Part shown: in pieces, positions 8,702-18,069 of the stretch | Numbering within the stretch: the stretch's first letter is position 1 | Layout of the letters: every line of letters starts with the position of its first letter | NCBI RefSeq assembly: GCF_018881855.1 | Contig: NZ_JACVPN010000002.1 | Coordinates: forward strand, 186,001-250,000 | Reading direction: 5' to 3' | Length of the DNA stretch: 64,000 bases | Origin: Polynucleobacter sp. MWH-Berg-3C6 | Lineage (GTDB): Bacteria; Pseudomonadota; Gammaproteobacteria; Burkholderiales; Burkholderiaceae | Notes under the pieces: generated by a model | What the model was told of the DNA's origin: nothing | Database searches by the model: none | Seen by the model: only the letters and a program-made list of their open reading frames with translations | Program-made: the position numbers and the translations under genes

Positions 8702-9349
8702 CTACTGCTTTTGTTTACGCTGAAATATTTTGTACAGAGCAGCCAAGACAACTGGAATTAATGCAGCACCAATACCGATCAAAACAATCACATTCAAGTT
8801 TTGGCGAATGATCGGAATATTTCCGAAAAAGTATCCGGCAATCACTAAGCCAAAGACCCACAGTACGGCCCCAGTGATGTTGAAAAACTGAAAACGTGAG
8901 AAGTTCATCTCAGAGACGCCTGCAATAAATGGCGCAAAGGTACGAATGATTGGCAAGAAACGGGCCAAGATGATGGTCTTGCCACCATGCTTTTCATAAA
9001 ATGCATGGGTCTTCAATAAAGCACGCTGATCGATCCAACGCGACTGACTACTAAAAATTCTTTTACCAATCCAGCGGCCAATGAAATAGTTGACGGTATT
9101 ACCTGCTATGGCAGCGATCAGCAAGCCAATGCACAAGGTCCAAAGATTGAAATGCTCGGTAGCGCAATAAGCCCCGGCAATAAATAAGAGCGAGTCACCT
9201 GGCAAGAATGGTGCAATTACTAAACCCGTTTCAGCAAACACAATTGCAAACAGTAGCCCATAAGCCCAAGGGCCATATTGCGCAATCACCACATCTAGAT
9301 GACGGTCAATGTGCAGAAATAAATCGCTGAGTTGTAAAAGGGCATCCAT
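8702..9349 (-). CDS. DedA family membrane protein
   Basis: Inner-membrane protein of the DedA/VTT superfamily, whose members are implicated in membrane lipid (undecaprenyl or phosphatidyl lipid) translocation and envelope homeostasis. At 215 residues it has the diagnostic FLPGDSLLFIAGA segment near residue 50 and the amphipathic ARFLPIIRTFAPFIAGV motif in the middle, plus four or more hydrophobic stretches. GGAG lies 11 bases before the ATG. Monocistronic; the exact substrate is unknown. Confidence 0.93.
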   Translation of the reverse strand: MDALLQLSDLFLHIDRHLDVVIAQYGPWAYGLLFAIVFAETGLVIAPFLPGDSLLFIAGAYCATEHFNLWTLCIGLLIAAIAGNTVNYFIGRWIGKRIFSSQSRWIDQRALLKTHAFYEKHGGKTIILARFLPIIRTFAPFIAGVSEMNFSRFQFFNITGAVLWVFGLVIAGYFFGNIPIIRQNLNVIVLIGIGAALIPVVLAALYKIFQRKQKQ

Positions 9350-9372
9350 CTAGTGGCACTCCAAATATTGGC

Positions 9373-9402
9373 TTGATGCGGATATTAACAGGCTCCTATA
9401 AT
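9373..9402 (+). promoter_or_regulatory. Candidate promoter of miaA
   Basis: TTGATG (9373-9378), 18 bases, then a perfect TATAAT (9397-9402). The hexamer ends five bases before the first ATG (9408), so transcription should start at or just inside the first codon. This means either leaderless translation from 9408 or use of the second ATG at 9435. Confidence 0.6.
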
Positions 9403-9407
9403 CAGGC

Positions 9408-10412
9408 ATGCAAACTGAACCCTACATTCAGCCTATGCATGCCCCAGAGACCATTCCAGTGCTTTGCATTGTGGGTCCCACTGGCGCAGGCAAAACCCAT
9501 CTCGCCATGCTGCTTGCCGAGCACGCTAAATCTATTGGCTTGAATATTGAACTGATCAGCATGGATTCTGCATTGGTCTATCGCGGTCTAGATATTGGCA
9601 GCGCAAAGCCCACAAAAGCAGAACAAGCGGCAGTGATTCATCATCTCATCGATATTTTGGAACCCACAGAGGTTTATTCAGCCGCTCGCTTTGCCAAAGA
9701 TGCCACTCGCCTTTGTGCAGAAATCCGCAGCAGAGGAAATATTCCGATTGTTGTTGGTGGCACGATGCTGTATTGGCGAGCTTGGGCACATGGGCTCTCT
9801 TCACTACCACCTGCTAATCCAGAAATTCGTGCTCGTCTAGATGATGAAGGTAAAGCGATTGGTTGGCCAGCAATGCATGCCAAACTTGAATTAGTGGATC
9901 CAGAGACGGCAGCGCGCTTAAAGCCTAACGATTCACAACGGGTACAACGCGCATTAGAAGTGTTTGAGATCACCGGCAAATCAATGTCTAGCTTACTAGC
10001 CGACTCGCCCAGTGAAGATGGTAGAGAAGGCTCAAGCATTCCTGCGTGGATTCATTTAGTTTCGCTTGAGCCCAGTGATCGCGCAAGACTGCATGCCAAC
10101 CTAGAAAAACGTTTTGACGAAATGCTAGCGGCTGGATTTATGGATGAAGTCAAAGCACTGCGTAATAATCTCAACTTACATGCAGACCTTCCTGCAATTC
10201 GCTCAGTGGGCTACCGACAGGCATGGGAGTTTCTGAATGGAGAAATTGATCTTGATCAGATGCGCTATAAAGCTCTGGCAGCCACAAGGCAATTAGGTAA
10301 AAGACAATTAACTTGGTTGCGTGCAATCGCAGGTAGAAAAACCTTTGACCCCTTCAAGCCAGAAGAGCTTGCAGCAGCATTGGACTACTGTAAAAGCACT
10401 TTACAAAAATAA
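9408..10412 (+). CDS. miaA: tRNA dimethylallyltransferase
   Basis: Adds a dimethylallyl group to A37 of tRNAs that read codons starting with U. Walker A GPTGAGKT is at residues 23-30, and later family motifs DSALVYRGLDIGSAKP, GGTMLYWRAW and SVGYRQAWEFL are all present. The product is 334 residues from the first ATG. The ATG at residue 10 (9435, MHAPETIP) leaves 12 residues before the P-loop, about as in other MiaA proteins, and is favoured by the promoter position. Convergent with purM, 12 bases apart. Confidence 0.97.
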   Translation: MQTEPYIQPMHAPETIPVLCIVGPTGAGKTHLAMLLAEHAKSIGLNIELISMDSALVYRGLDIGSAKPTKAEQAAVIHHLIDILEPTEVYSAARFAKDATRLCAEIRSRGNIPIVVGGTMLYWRAWAHGLSSLPPANPEIRARLDDEGKAIGWPAMHAKLELVDPETAARLKPNDSQRVQRALEVFEITGKSMSSLLADSPSEDGREGSSIPAWIHLVSLEPSDRARLHANLEKRFDEMLAAGFMDEVKALRNNLNLHADLPAIRSVGYRQAWEFLNGEIDLDQMRYKALAATRQLGKRQLTWLRAIAGRKTFDPFKPEELAAALDYCKSTLQK

Positions 10413-10424
10413 ACGCTGCTCGTT

Positions 10425-11477
10425 TTAGATAACAATAGTTTGTGGCGCATCTTTGGGACGCTCTACAACCTCGCCAACAGTCCAAGCCTTGAGACCTTGC
10501 GCTGTCAATGATTTGATTGCAGCATCCGCTTGGCCTGGAGAAACAATCACGACCATGCCAATACCGCAGTTAAATACGCGGACCATCTCCGCATCAGCAA
10601 CGCCACCCTTCATTTGCAACCAGCGGAAGAGTTCTGGCATTTGCCAGCTATCGCGATGCAATACTGCTTGAGTATTTTCTGGAAGAACGCGTGGGACGTT
10701 ATCCACTAGACCGCCGCCAGTGATGTGCGCCATTCCCTTCACATCGATCTCAGTAATGAGTTTCAAGAGGGGCTTCACATAAATCTCGGTTGGAGCCATC
10801 ACTACATCGCCAAGAGAGCGGCCGCCTAAATCATCGCTTGGCTTTGCGCCTGCACGTTCAATAATTTTGCGGACTAATGAATAGCCGTTAGAGTGCGCAC
10901 CACTCGAGCCGATTGCCAAGACAACATCTCCAGGAACAATCGTATTGCCAGTAATAATTTTCGATTTCTCAACTGCACCAACAGCAAATCCAGCTAAGTC
11001 ATACTCACCTGGCGGATACATTCCTGGCATCTCTGCAGTTTCACCACCGATGAGTGCGCAACCAGATAACTCACAACCCTTAGCAATACCACCAACTACT
11101 GTAGCCGCAGTATCAACAGTCAGCTTGCCGCAAGCAAAGTAGTCCAAGAAGAAAAGAGGCTCTGCACCTTGCACCAAAATGTCATTCACGCTCATCGCAA
11201 CCAAGTCTTGACCAATCGTGTCGTGGCGATTCCACTCAAAAGCCAAGCGAAGCTTAGTACCTACACCATCAGTACCGGATACCAAAACAGGCTCTTTATA
11301 GCGCTTGGGAACCTCAAAAAGGGCTCCAAAGCCGCCAATTCCAGCCAAGACGCCCTCCCGCATGGTCTTCTTAGCTAGCGGCTTAATGCGATCTACCAAG
11401 TCATCCCCAGCGTCAATATCAACACCAGCATCGCGGTAAGAAAGGCCTTTTGATGGGGAATTTGTAGATGAAGTCAT
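10425..11477 (-). CDS. purM: Phosphoribosylformylglycinamidine cyclo-ligase (AIR synthetase)
   Basis: Fifth step of purine synthesis: ATP-dependent ring closure of FGAM to AIR. The length of 350 is typical. The N-terminal [15 protein letters not shown], the [11 protein letters not shown] stretch, [12 protein letters not shown] and the glycine-rich [13 protein letters not shown] are all family hallmarks. It is divergent from the AI-2E-family permease gene, with the two start codons about 15 bases apart, so their promoters must overlap each other or the coding ends. Confidence 0.98.
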   Translation of the reverse strand: MTSSTNSPSKGLSYRDAGVDIDAGDDLVDRIKPLAKKTMREGVLAGIGGFGALFEVPKRYKEPVLVSGTDGVGTKLRLAFEWNRHDTIGQDLVAMSVNDILVQGAEPLFFLDYFACGKLTVDTAATVVGGIAKGCELSGCALIGGETAEMPGMYPPGEYDLAGFAVGAVEKSKIITGNTIVPGDVVLAIGSSGAHSNGYSLVRKIIERAGAKPSDDLGGRSLGDVVMAPTEIYVKPLLKLITEIDVKGMAHITGGGLVDNVPRVLPENTQAVLHRDSWQMPELFRWLQMKGGVADAEMVRVFNCGIGMVVIVSPGQADAAIKSLTAQGLKAWTVGEVVERPKDAPQTIVI

Positions 11478-11492
11478 GTCAGAGTCGGAATA

Positions 11493-12539
11493 TTGGTGAA
11501 AAATGTCACTTGGTCAGTAGAATCATTGAATTCTAGAGGATTACTTGTAATGGCTGAAATTTTTACCCCTTTTCTGGCTGCTTTTATTCTGGCCTACATC
11601 CTAAGGCCTGCTTTTCTATGGCTAGAAGGACATCGCGTGCCTGCAACAGTCGCGGCAGGGTTAAGTGTCATTCTTGGGTTGGGCGTGGTCATTGCGATTT
11701 TGAGCCTCTTTGTTGGGCTACTTAAAACTGAAATCCCCCTTATTAAGGCGCAGCTACCTGACTGGATTGCCAATACCCAAGCTTGGCTTGGCCCTAAATT
11801 GGCAGAACTTCACCTGAATGTCGACTGGGGCGCTTTAAAAACATCAGCGTCTCATAAAATTTCAACACACATTAGCGACAATGCTGATGCACTCATGACC
11901 AGTACATTTGAAACTGTACTCATGTCCGGTAGCTCTGTCATTGCAGCATTTGTTAATTCTGTTTTGATTATTTTTGTGATGTTCTATTTACTGATTGACT
12001 GGAATCACTTCTTCGGTCTGATCAAAAAAATCTTGCCTATACGTGCACAAGAAACTGTTCATCACTTAGCAATGCACACCGACGGTTTGCTCTCGCAATA
12101 TTTACGTGGCATGGTTATCGTCATTTCGATCATGTCTGTTTTTTATAGTATTGGCTTAAGTCTGATTGGCATCAAAGGTGCAGTTGCTTTGGGTGTATTT
12201 ACAGCGCTCATGATCGTGATTCCCTACATTGGTATTGCACTGGGTTTTTCACTGGCAGTAATGTCCGCCTTGCTTCAATTTGGCCCTCAGCAAGAACTGA
12301 TTGCCGTGCTTGTTTTATATGGTCTTGGTCAATTTTTAGAAGGCTTTGTGCTGACTCCCCGCTTAGTGGGCGAACGTATTGGCCTGCACCCAGTTGCAGT
12401 GCTATTTGCCTTGCTACTCTTTGGCAAACTCTTCGGCTTTTTTGGCGTACTACTTGCACTACCGATTAGCGCAGTCAGTTTGGTATTGGTTCAATATCTT
12501 TGGTCTGTGTATACACAAAGCTCTTGGTATCAAAAATAA
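11493..12539 (+). CDS. AI-2E family transporter (PerM/YdiK-like permease)
   Basis: Polytopic inner-membrane protein with about eight hydrophobic segments. [16 protein letters not shown] at the N-terminus, the central [10 protein letters not shown] segment, and the C-terminal [27 protein letters not shown] are characteristic of the family. The substrate is unclear; members have been linked to autoinducer export and to Na+/H+ antiport. Initiation is uncertain: TTG at 11493, GTG at 11496 (GGA six bases upstream) or ATG at 11550. The segment before the first transmembrane helix is short for the family. hda follows after ten bases, probably in the same operon. Confidence 0.88.
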   Translation: MVKNVTWSVESLNSRGLLVMAEIFTPFLAAFILAYILRPAFLWLEGHRVPATVAAGLSVILGLGVVIAILSLFVGLLKTEIPLIKAQLPDWIANTQAWLGPKLAELHLNVDWGALKTSASHKISTHISDNADALMTSTFETVLMSGSSVIAAFVNSVLIIFVMFYLLIDWNHFFGLIKKILPIRAQETVHHLAMHTDGLLSQYLRGMVIVISIMSVFYSIGLSLIGIKGAVALGVFTALMIVIPYIGIALGFSLAVMSALLQFGPQQELIAVLVLYGLGQFLEGFVLTPRLVGERIGLHPVAVLFALLLFGKLFGFFGVLLALPISAVSLVLVQYLWSVYTQSSWYQK

Positions 12540-12549
12540 TTTAGCAGGA

Positions 12550-13305
12550 ATGAATACACCTCCGCTTCCAAGACAATTTGCTTTAGATCTTAGTCATACC
12601 CCCAAAGCTAGTCTCGATAATTACCTGCCTAGCAATGACCGGGCACTCATTTCTACTTTGCAGACGCTTTGCCAAGCTTGGCAAAATCATTCCATCGCTC
12701 AAAATAGCAATCCACTCAATCATCGCTGGATTTATTGGTGGGGCCCAGAAGGATCTGGACGCACCCATCTTTTAGAGGCGGTGATAAACGCTGCTGAGAA
12801 TGCAGGGATTGAGTCTTTTTCTCTTAACCCTAGAGAGCCCATCTCCTGGGTTCGCCTTGAAGAAAAAATGAGTGCTCTGGCACAAAGTGATGCCCCCTCA
12901 GTGATTACCGTTGATGATGTAGATGCATTGGATGAGCGTTTGGTTGGCGCCCTGTTTCGCATTCTGAATGGCGTTCAAGCCAGCAAGAATATTCATATAT
13001 TGATGGCCGGCAAGGCTGCGCCTGTTAATTTGGACTTACGCGAGGATCTGCGGACCCGTCTAGGATGGGGTTTGGTCTTTCAAACACAGCTTTTGGATGA
13101 TGATGAGAAAATACAAGCCTTAGAGCAGGCCGCTAAAGCGCGAGGATTAGTCTTATCACCTGACGTATTGCCTTGGCTGCTAAATCGCTTTTATCGCGAT
13201 ATGCCGAATTTAATGGCCTTGATTGATGCTTTGGATGCGTATTCATTAGAAACGAAACGTGCTGTAACCTTACCTCTCGTACGCGAGCTCTTGCAGCCAA
13301 AATAA
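12550..13305 (+). CDS. hda: DnaA regulatory inactivator Hda
   Basis: DnaA-related AAA+ protein that, with the DNA-loaded sliding clamp, stimulates ATP hydrolysis by DnaA and so limits re-initiation. The N-terminal QFALDL (residues 9-14) fits the clamp-binding motif QxxLxL. The P-loop is GPEGSGRT (65-72), with Arg for Lys as in E. coli Hda. VITVDDVDAL is Walker B. The ATG at 12550 with AGGA just upstream gives 251 residues; a longer reading frame back into the permease gene is not a credible start. The C-terminal RFYRDMPNLMALIDALD helix resembles DnaA sensor-2. Confidence 0.92.
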   Translation: MNTPPLPRQFALDLSHTPKASLDNYLPSNDRALISTLQTLCQAWQNHSIAQNSNPLNHRWIYWWGPEGSGRTHLLEAVINAAENAGIESFSLNPREPISWVRLEEKMSALAQSDAPSVITVDDVDALDERLVGALFRILNGVQASKNIHILMAGKAAPVNLDLREDLRTRLGWGLVFQTQLLDDDEKIQALEQAAKARGLVLSPDVLPWLLNRFYRDMPNLMALIDALDAYSLETKRAVTLPLVRELLQPK

Positions 13306-13324
13306 TTTACTTAATATTCCATTT

Positions 13325-14005
13325 GTGACCCAGTTAGCCCTTTTCGACTTAGATAGCACCCTCCTCCCTTGCGATAGTGATTATGAGTGGGGGCAATTTT
13401 TAGCACGCATTGGCGTAGTCGATGGCATTGATTACGCAAAAAAAAATGAGCGCTTTTATCAAGACTACAAAGACGGCAAGCTCGATATTCATGCATTTCT
13501 CCGTTTTTCCTTAAAGCCGCTTTCGGAACATTCTCGCGCCCAACTCAAGGAATGGCATGATGCCTTCATGAAGGAAGTGATCAATGGCCATCTCCGTCAA
13601 ACAGCAATTGATTTGGTAAAACGGCATCAAGATGCTGGAGATATTTGCTGCGTCATCACCGCTACTAATAGCTTTGTTACACGCCCAATTGTGGAAAGCT
13701 TTGGCATCGAACACCTGATTGCAACAGAGCCTGCTACCATCGGTGATAGCCCTTTAGCGAACTTCACTGGCGAAGTAAAAGGTATACCGAATTTTCGTGA
13801 AGGCAAGATTCAAAATCTACATGAATGGCTGGCAGCTCACAAGCTATCTTTCGACAAGATGCCACGTAGCTATTTCTACTCTGACTCCATCAATGATCTG
13901 CCCCTCTTAGAAGAAGTTAGTAATCCTGTTGCCACCAATCCAGATGAACGTCTGCGTAATGAGGCCAATAAACGCAACTGGCCCATTCTTGAGTTGTTTG
14001 CATGA
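13325..14005 (+). CDS. HAD-IB family phosphatase (SerB-like)
   Basis: A 226-residue HAD-superfamily hydrolase. Motif I is FDLDSTL with nucleophile D8 and acid/base D10; motif II is CCVITATNSF; the C-terminal YSDSINDLPLLEEV supplies motif III/IV acidic residues. It belongs to the subfamily IB group that includes phosphoserine phosphatase-like and YfbR/CicA-type proteins. The substrate cannot be assigned. The start is GTG, with TAATAT ending seven bases upstream. It overlaps pcnB by four bases (ATGA), so they are coupled. Confidence 0.9.
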   Translation: MTQLALFDLDSTLLPCDSDYEWGQFLARIGVVDGIDYAKKNERFYQDYKDGKLDIHAFLRFSLKPLSEHSRAQLKEWHDAFMKEVINGHLRQTAIDLVKRHQDAGDICCVITATNSFVTRPIVESFGIEHLIATEPATIGDSPLANFTGEVKGIPNFREGKIQNLHEWLAAHKLSFDKMPRSYFYSDSINDLPLLEEVSNPVATNPDERLRNEANKRNWPILELFA

Positions 14006-15405
14006 TTACTAAATTCATCAAGCGCATCTTGCGTCGTGACCCAATGGTCAAGCATACGCAAGCAAACAATACCGGGGCGCCAAAACGTATCCCTAAAAAA
14101 GCACATCGGATTGACCCCCATTTGCTCTCAAAGAATGCAGTCAAAGTAACGGACACCCTTCAGCAGGCTGGCTTTGAAGCCTTCATTGTTGGTGGGGCAG
14201 TACGCGATCTCGCACTAGGAATTGGCCCGAAAGATTTTGACGTTGCTACCAATGCAACTCCAGACCAAGTTCAAAGACTGTTTCGTAAAGCACGCCTCAT
14301 TGGTCGACGCTTTCAGATTGTGCACGTCACCTTTTTTGGTAAAGGCCATCCTGAAATCATTGAGGTCTCTACCTTTAGAGCTCTGCTAGATAATGCCGGC
14401 GATCATGTTGCCGAAAGTGGGCGCATATTGCGTGATAACGTGTGGGGCTCACAAGGGGAAGATGCTGCAAGGCGAGACTTCACCATCAATGCAATGTATT
14501 ACGACCCCTCTAGCGAAACTGTGCTCGACTATCACGGTGGCATGGCAGACATGCAAAAGAAAACCTTGCGTATGATTGGTGATCCTGCAAAACGCTATCG
14601 TGAAGATCCGGTTCGCATGCTCAGAGCTATCCGCTTTGCTGCTAAAACTGGATTTACCTTGGATGCGGCAACACGCGCGCCGATTGCCAAGCTAAGTAAT
14701 CTTTTGCAAGATGTTCCATCAGCCAGACTTTTTGATGAAATCCTCAAGTTACTCATGTCTGGATATTCTTGGGCTGCAATTCAAGGCTTAAAAGATGCCG
14801 GCCTTCATCACGGCCTACTCCCATTGCTCGACCATATTCTGGATAGTGGTGAGGACTCTAAGGGTGCGAATGATTTCGTGAAATTGGCATTAGCCAATAC
14901 CGACCAGCGTATTCAATCTGGCAAAAGTGTTTCGGCAGGATTCTTATTTGCCACCCTACTTTGGCCCGACCTTCTTAAGAACTGGAAAGCCAATATTGCC
15001 AAGGGAATTTCTAATATCCCCGCACTACATGACGCCATGGACGATACGATTGCTACCCAAAGTAGCGGCATGACGATTCAGCGGCGCTTTGAGAGTGATA
15101 TGCGCGAGATTTGGTCTATGCAACCCCGCTTTGAAAAGCGGGTTGGGCGCTACCCCTATCGCCTAATCGAATCTCCACGCTTTAGGGCGGGTTATGACTT
15201 TATGCTCCTGCGCTGCGCAACTGGCGAGCAAGACCCTACTATTGGGCAATGGTGGACCGACTTCATTGCTGCTGATCCAGCTGGGCAAGAGGCCTTAATG
15301 ACTAGCGCCAAGACTGAACTGGGTAGTAGCGCCAGCTCTCCCGCCAAAAGGCGCCGCCGTAGAAAGCCTAAATCTACCTCATCCCCCGAACCTGAAGCAG
15401 GCTAA
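14002..15405 (+). CDS. pcnB: Poly(A) polymerase I
   Basis: Class II nucleotidyltransferase adding 3' poly(A) tails that promote RNA decay. The catalytic core is GGAVRDLALG (GG at 64-65) with D78 and D80 in KDFDVATNA. R-rich QRLFRKARLIGRRFQIVHV and the DPVRMLRAIRFAAK motif distinguish it from CCA-adding enzymes; the latter is the usual head-domain signature of bacterial PcnB. Length 467. The basic C-terminal tail (AKRRRRRKPK) is typical of proteobacterial PcnB. Translationally coupled to the HAD gene. Confidence 0.95.
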   Translation: MITKFIKRILRRDPMVKHTQANNTGAPKRIPKKAHRIDPHLLSKNAVKVTDTLQQAGFEAFIVGGAVRDLALGIGPKDFDVATNATPDQVQRLFRKARLIGRRFQIVHVTFFGKGHPEIIEVSTFRALLDNAGDHVAESGRILRDNVWGSQGEDAARRDFTINAMYYDPSSETVLDYHGGMADMQKKTLRMIGDPAKRYREDPVRMLRAIRFAAKTGFTLDAATRAPIAKLSNLLQDVPSARLFDEILKLLMSGYSWAAIQGLKDAGLHHGLLPLLDHILDSGEDSKGANDFVKLALANTDQRIQSGKSVSAGFLFATLLWPDLLKNWKANIAKGISNIPALHDAMDDTIATQSSGMTIQRRFESDMREIWSMQPRFEKRVGRYPYRLIESPRFRAGYDFMLLRCATGEQDPTIGQWWTDFIAADPAGQEALMTSAKTELGSSASSPAKRRRRRKPKSTSSPEPEAG

Positions 15406-15457
15406 GCAAACTTAGAGAAATTTCAGTAAAGTAGTTTCATCTCTAGTTTGGAATCGT

Positions 15458-15985
15458 ATGGCACGAGCATTTATCGGATTTGGCGGCAATATCGGCGACA
15501 CACGGCAGCTCATCACTGACGCGATTGTTTGCCTAGCACTACGCTCTGAATTACAAATTCTTGCTAAAAGCTGCTTTTATCAAAGCGCGCCTATTGACGC
15601 TACTGGTGGTGATTACATCAATGCTGTAATCGAAATTGAAACTGAACTCACGCCCTACAGCCTGCTCCATGTCTGCCAAGCAATTGAGCAAGAGTTTGGT
15701 AGAGAGCGTCCCTATTCAAATGCGCCACGCACGCTTGACCTAGATATCCTATCTTTCGAGGGTGTTATCCAAAATGAAACTGAGCTGATATTGCCTCACC
15801 CCAGAATTATTGAGCGCTCATTTGTCCTGCTCCCTCTTCTTGAAATAGCTCCTAATTTCTTCTTGCCAGATCTAGGCGAACTGAAGACTTATTTACCCAA
15901 AGTAGCTGACCAAAGAATTGAAAAACTACCCTGCAGGAACTGTAATTGCTGGGAAAAAGCCGTTTATAGCCAATCGGCGCATTAA
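15458..15985 (+). CDS. folK: 2-amino-4-hydroxy-6-hydroxymethyldihydropteridine pyrophosphokinase
   Basis: Transfers pyrophosphate from ATP to hydroxymethyl-dihydropterin in folate synthesis. FIGFGGNIGDT at the N-terminus, the pterin-site region YINAVIEIET, and the metal-binding signature PRTLDLDILSF followed by LPHPRIIERSFVL are all present. At 175 residues it is a little longer than average. pcnB-folK-panB is a known neighbouring order in beta/gammaproteobacteria, and the gaps here (52 and 17 bases) suggest one operon. Confidence 0.97.
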   Translation: MARAFIGFGGNIGDTRQLITDAIVCLALRSELQILAKSCFYQSAPIDATGGDYINAVIEIETELTPYSLLHVCQAIEQEFGRERPYSNAPRTLDLDILSFEGVIQNETELILPHPRIIERSFVLLPLLEIAPNFFLPDLGELKTYLPKVADQRIEKLPCRNCNCWEKAVYSQSAH

Positions 15986-16002
15986 TTCATTAAACTCTCG
16001 CC

Positions 16003-16818
16003 ATGGGTTACTTACAAGGCGATAAGCCAATCTCCATCACAAAGCTTCTCGCTATGCATGCTGAGCGAGAAAAAATTACTATGCTCACTGCATATGACTC
16101 GACCATGTCAGCACTACTTAATCGCTGCGGAGTCGAGGTCATTCTAATCGGTGATTCCTTAGGCAATGTGATTCAGGGTCACTCTAGTACAACGCCAGTG
16201 ACTGTTGAACAAATGGTCTATCACACCGAATGTGTGGCGCGTGCAAATACACATGCATTTTTGATATCCGATCTTCCATTTGCAAGTTATGGTGATCCAA
16301 TACAAGCATTAGATTCCGCAGCAGAACTGATGCGCGCTGGCGCTGATATGGTCAAGCTTGAAGGCGGAGACTGGCAAGCGGACATCATCCAATACCTCGT
16401 TGAGCGCAGCGTTCCTGTTTGTGCACACCTTGGCCTGCTTCCACAGTCAGTTCATTTGTTGGGTGGCTACAAGGTGCAAGGTAAATCCAAGGATGCTGCA
16501 AGCCATATGCTCGAGCAAGCACTCACCTGCCAAGCAGCAGGCGCGCAAATGGTAGTGCTTGAGGCGATCCCCTCTTCGCTGGGAGAAAAAATTACTGAGG
16601 AGCTCCATATTCCGACTATCGGAATTGGTGCAGGACCGGATTGCTCTGGTCAGGTATTGGTTCTACAGGATATGTTGGGTATTAGTCCTGGCAAACCGCC
16701 CAAGTTTGTTAAAAACTTTATGGATGGTCACCAATCAATCGAAGCAGCTGTTAAAGCTTATGTGCGCGAAGTCAAATCCGGAAAGTTTCCCGGACTTGAG
16801 CACGGTTTTGCTGGCTGA
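16003..16818 (+). CDS. panB: 3-methyl-2-oxobutanoate hydroxymethyltransferase
   Basis: First committed step of pantothenate/CoA synthesis: transfers a hydroxymethyl group from methylenetetrahydrofolate to 2-oxoisovalerate. It uses a folate cofactor, which fits its place directly after folK. At 271 residues it carries [35 protein letters not shown] and [20 protein letters not shown], all family hallmarks. Convergent with dnaJ; a short GCTGGC / GCCAGC hairpin (16810-16830) spans the junction. Confidence 0.98.
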   Translation: MGYLQGDKPISITKLLAMHAEREKITMLTAYDSTMSALLNRCGVEVILIGDSLGNVIQGHSSTTPVTVEQMVYHTECVARANTHAFLISDLPFASYGDPIQALDSAAELMRAGADMVKLEGGDWQADIIQYLVERSVPVCAHLGLLPQSVHLLGGYKVQGKSKDAASHMLEQALTCQAAGAQMVVLEAIPSSLGEKITEELHIPTIGIGAGPDCSGQVLVLQDMLGISPGKPPKFVKNFMDGHQSIEAAVKAYVREVKSGKFPGLEHGFAG

Positions 16819-16832
16819 TTTGTCGCCAGCAC

Positions 16833-17969
16833 TTAACTAAAGAAGCTCTTTACACCATCAAACCAGCCCTTTTGCTGCGGACTGTGTTTATCACCACCAG
16901 ATTTGAGGCTTTCATCAAACTGCTGCAGTAATTTTTTCTGCTCATCGGTTAATTTCACCGGGGTCTCCACTAAAACGTGCACAAAAAGATCTCCCACTAA
17001 AGTGGAACGCAATCCTTTGATACCTTTGTTACGTAAACGGAAAGTCTTACCAGTTTGAGTGCCTTCCGGAATCGGAAACTCAACGCGACCCGATAAGGTT
17101 GGAACTTCGATTTCACCGCCAATAGTTGCCGTTGCAAATGAGATTGGCATTTGTACATGTAAATCACTGCCATCACGCTCAAATACTGGGTGTGGCTTAA
17201 CGCGAACTTCTACATAGAGGTCGCCTGACGGCCCACCGTTAATGCCAGGCTCGCCATTGCCAACTGAGCGGACCCGCATACCATCGTCAATGCCTGCTGG
17301 AATTTTGATTTCCAGGGTTTTTTGTTCTTTGTGTTTTCCGGAACCATGACACGTTTTGCAAGGTTTCGGAATGTACTCCCCAGTGCCGCGACACTTAGGG
17401 CAAGTCTGCTGCATCGAGAAGAAGCCTTGTTGGACACGTACTTGACCATGACCGTCACAGGTAGAGCATGTTTCTGCTTTTGTACCAGGCTCAGCACCAG
17501 TACCGTGGCAAGGCTTGCAGTTACTCCAACTTGGCACACGAATCTGCGTTGTGTAACCTTCAGCCGCTTGCTCAAGGGTGATATCCATGTTGTAACGAAG
17601 ATCGGCACCCTTATAAACCTGTGGACCAGAATGACGTCCGCCACCTTGACCAAAGATATCGCCAAAGATATCTCCAAAGGCATCTGCAAATCCGCCGCCG
17701 CCAAAACCGCCACCGCCAAATCCCCCGCCCATTGAAGGATCAACACCAGCATGACCATACTGATCATAAGCAGCGCGCTTGTTTGGATCCGAGAGTGTTT
17801 CGTAAGCTTCTTTAGCTTCTTTAAATTGGGCTTCAGCCGTTTTGCTATCAGGGTTGCGATCGGGGTGATACTTCATTGCCATTTTGCGATAAGCTTTTTT
17901 CAGCTCTTCTTCGCTGGCACTTTTGGCTACACCGAGCACTTCATAAAAATCGCGTTTACTTTTAGGCAC
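16833..17969 (-). CDS. dnaJ: Chaperone protein DnaJ (Hsp40)
   Basis: Co-chaperone that delivers substrates to DnaK and stimulates its ATPase. The J domain has the essential HPD at residues 35-37. A glycine-rich linker ([14 protein letters not shown]) follows, then four zinc-finger repeats CxxCxGx[25 protein letters not shown] and [10 protein letters not shown]-terminal substrate-binding part completes it; 378 residues, full length. It is last in the minus-strand hrcA-hemH-grpE-dnaK-dnaJ order, 100 bases after dnaK with a hairpin between. Confidence 0.98.
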   Translation of the reverse strand: MPKSKRDFYEVLGVAKSASEEELKKAYRKMAMKYHPDRNPDSKTAEAQFKEAKEAYETLSDPNKRAAYDQYGHAGVDPSMGGGFGGGGFGGGGFADAFGDIFGDIFGQGGGRHSGPQVYKGADLRYNMDITLEQAAEGYTTQIRVPSWSNCKPCHGTGAEPGTKAETCSTCDGHGQVRVQQGFFSMQQTCPKCRGTGEYIPKPCKTCHGSGKHKEQKTLEIKIPAGIDDGMRVRSVGNGEPGINGGPSGDLYVEVRVKPHPVFERDGSDLHVQMPISFATATIGGEIEVPTLSGRVEFPIPEGTQTGKTFRLRNKGIKGLRSTLVGDLFVHVLVETPVKLTDEQKKLLQQFDESLKSGGDKHSPQQKGWFDGVKSFFS

Positions 17970-18000
17970 GGCCTATTCCTTTCAACAACCTGAATGACAC

Positions 18001-18021
18001 AAGTCGGCACGAGGCCGACTT
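18001..18021 (-). other. Hairpin in the dnaK-dnaJ gap
   Basis: Perfect eight-base-pair stem AAGTCGGC / GCCGACTT with a five-base loop. The minus-strand transcript has TTG rather than a T run after it, so it is not a full terminator. It could be a partial terminator or an RNA-processing/stability element that lowers dnaJ relative to dnaK. Confidence 0.5.
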
Positions 18022-18069
18022 GTTGTTTAAGCACTTCAAAACTACGTTAATAAATGTCCGATTAAAGAA

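Noticed and set aside
12379..12549. N-terminal extension of hda into the permease gene
   Set aside because: The extension is out-of-frame permease sequence; Hda homology starts at the ATG at 12550, which has AGGA upstream.
17210..17767. 185-codon minus-strand frame inside dnaJ
   Set aside because: A shifted frame of dnaJ on the same strand; low-complexity and unlike any protein I know, while dnaJ is intact.
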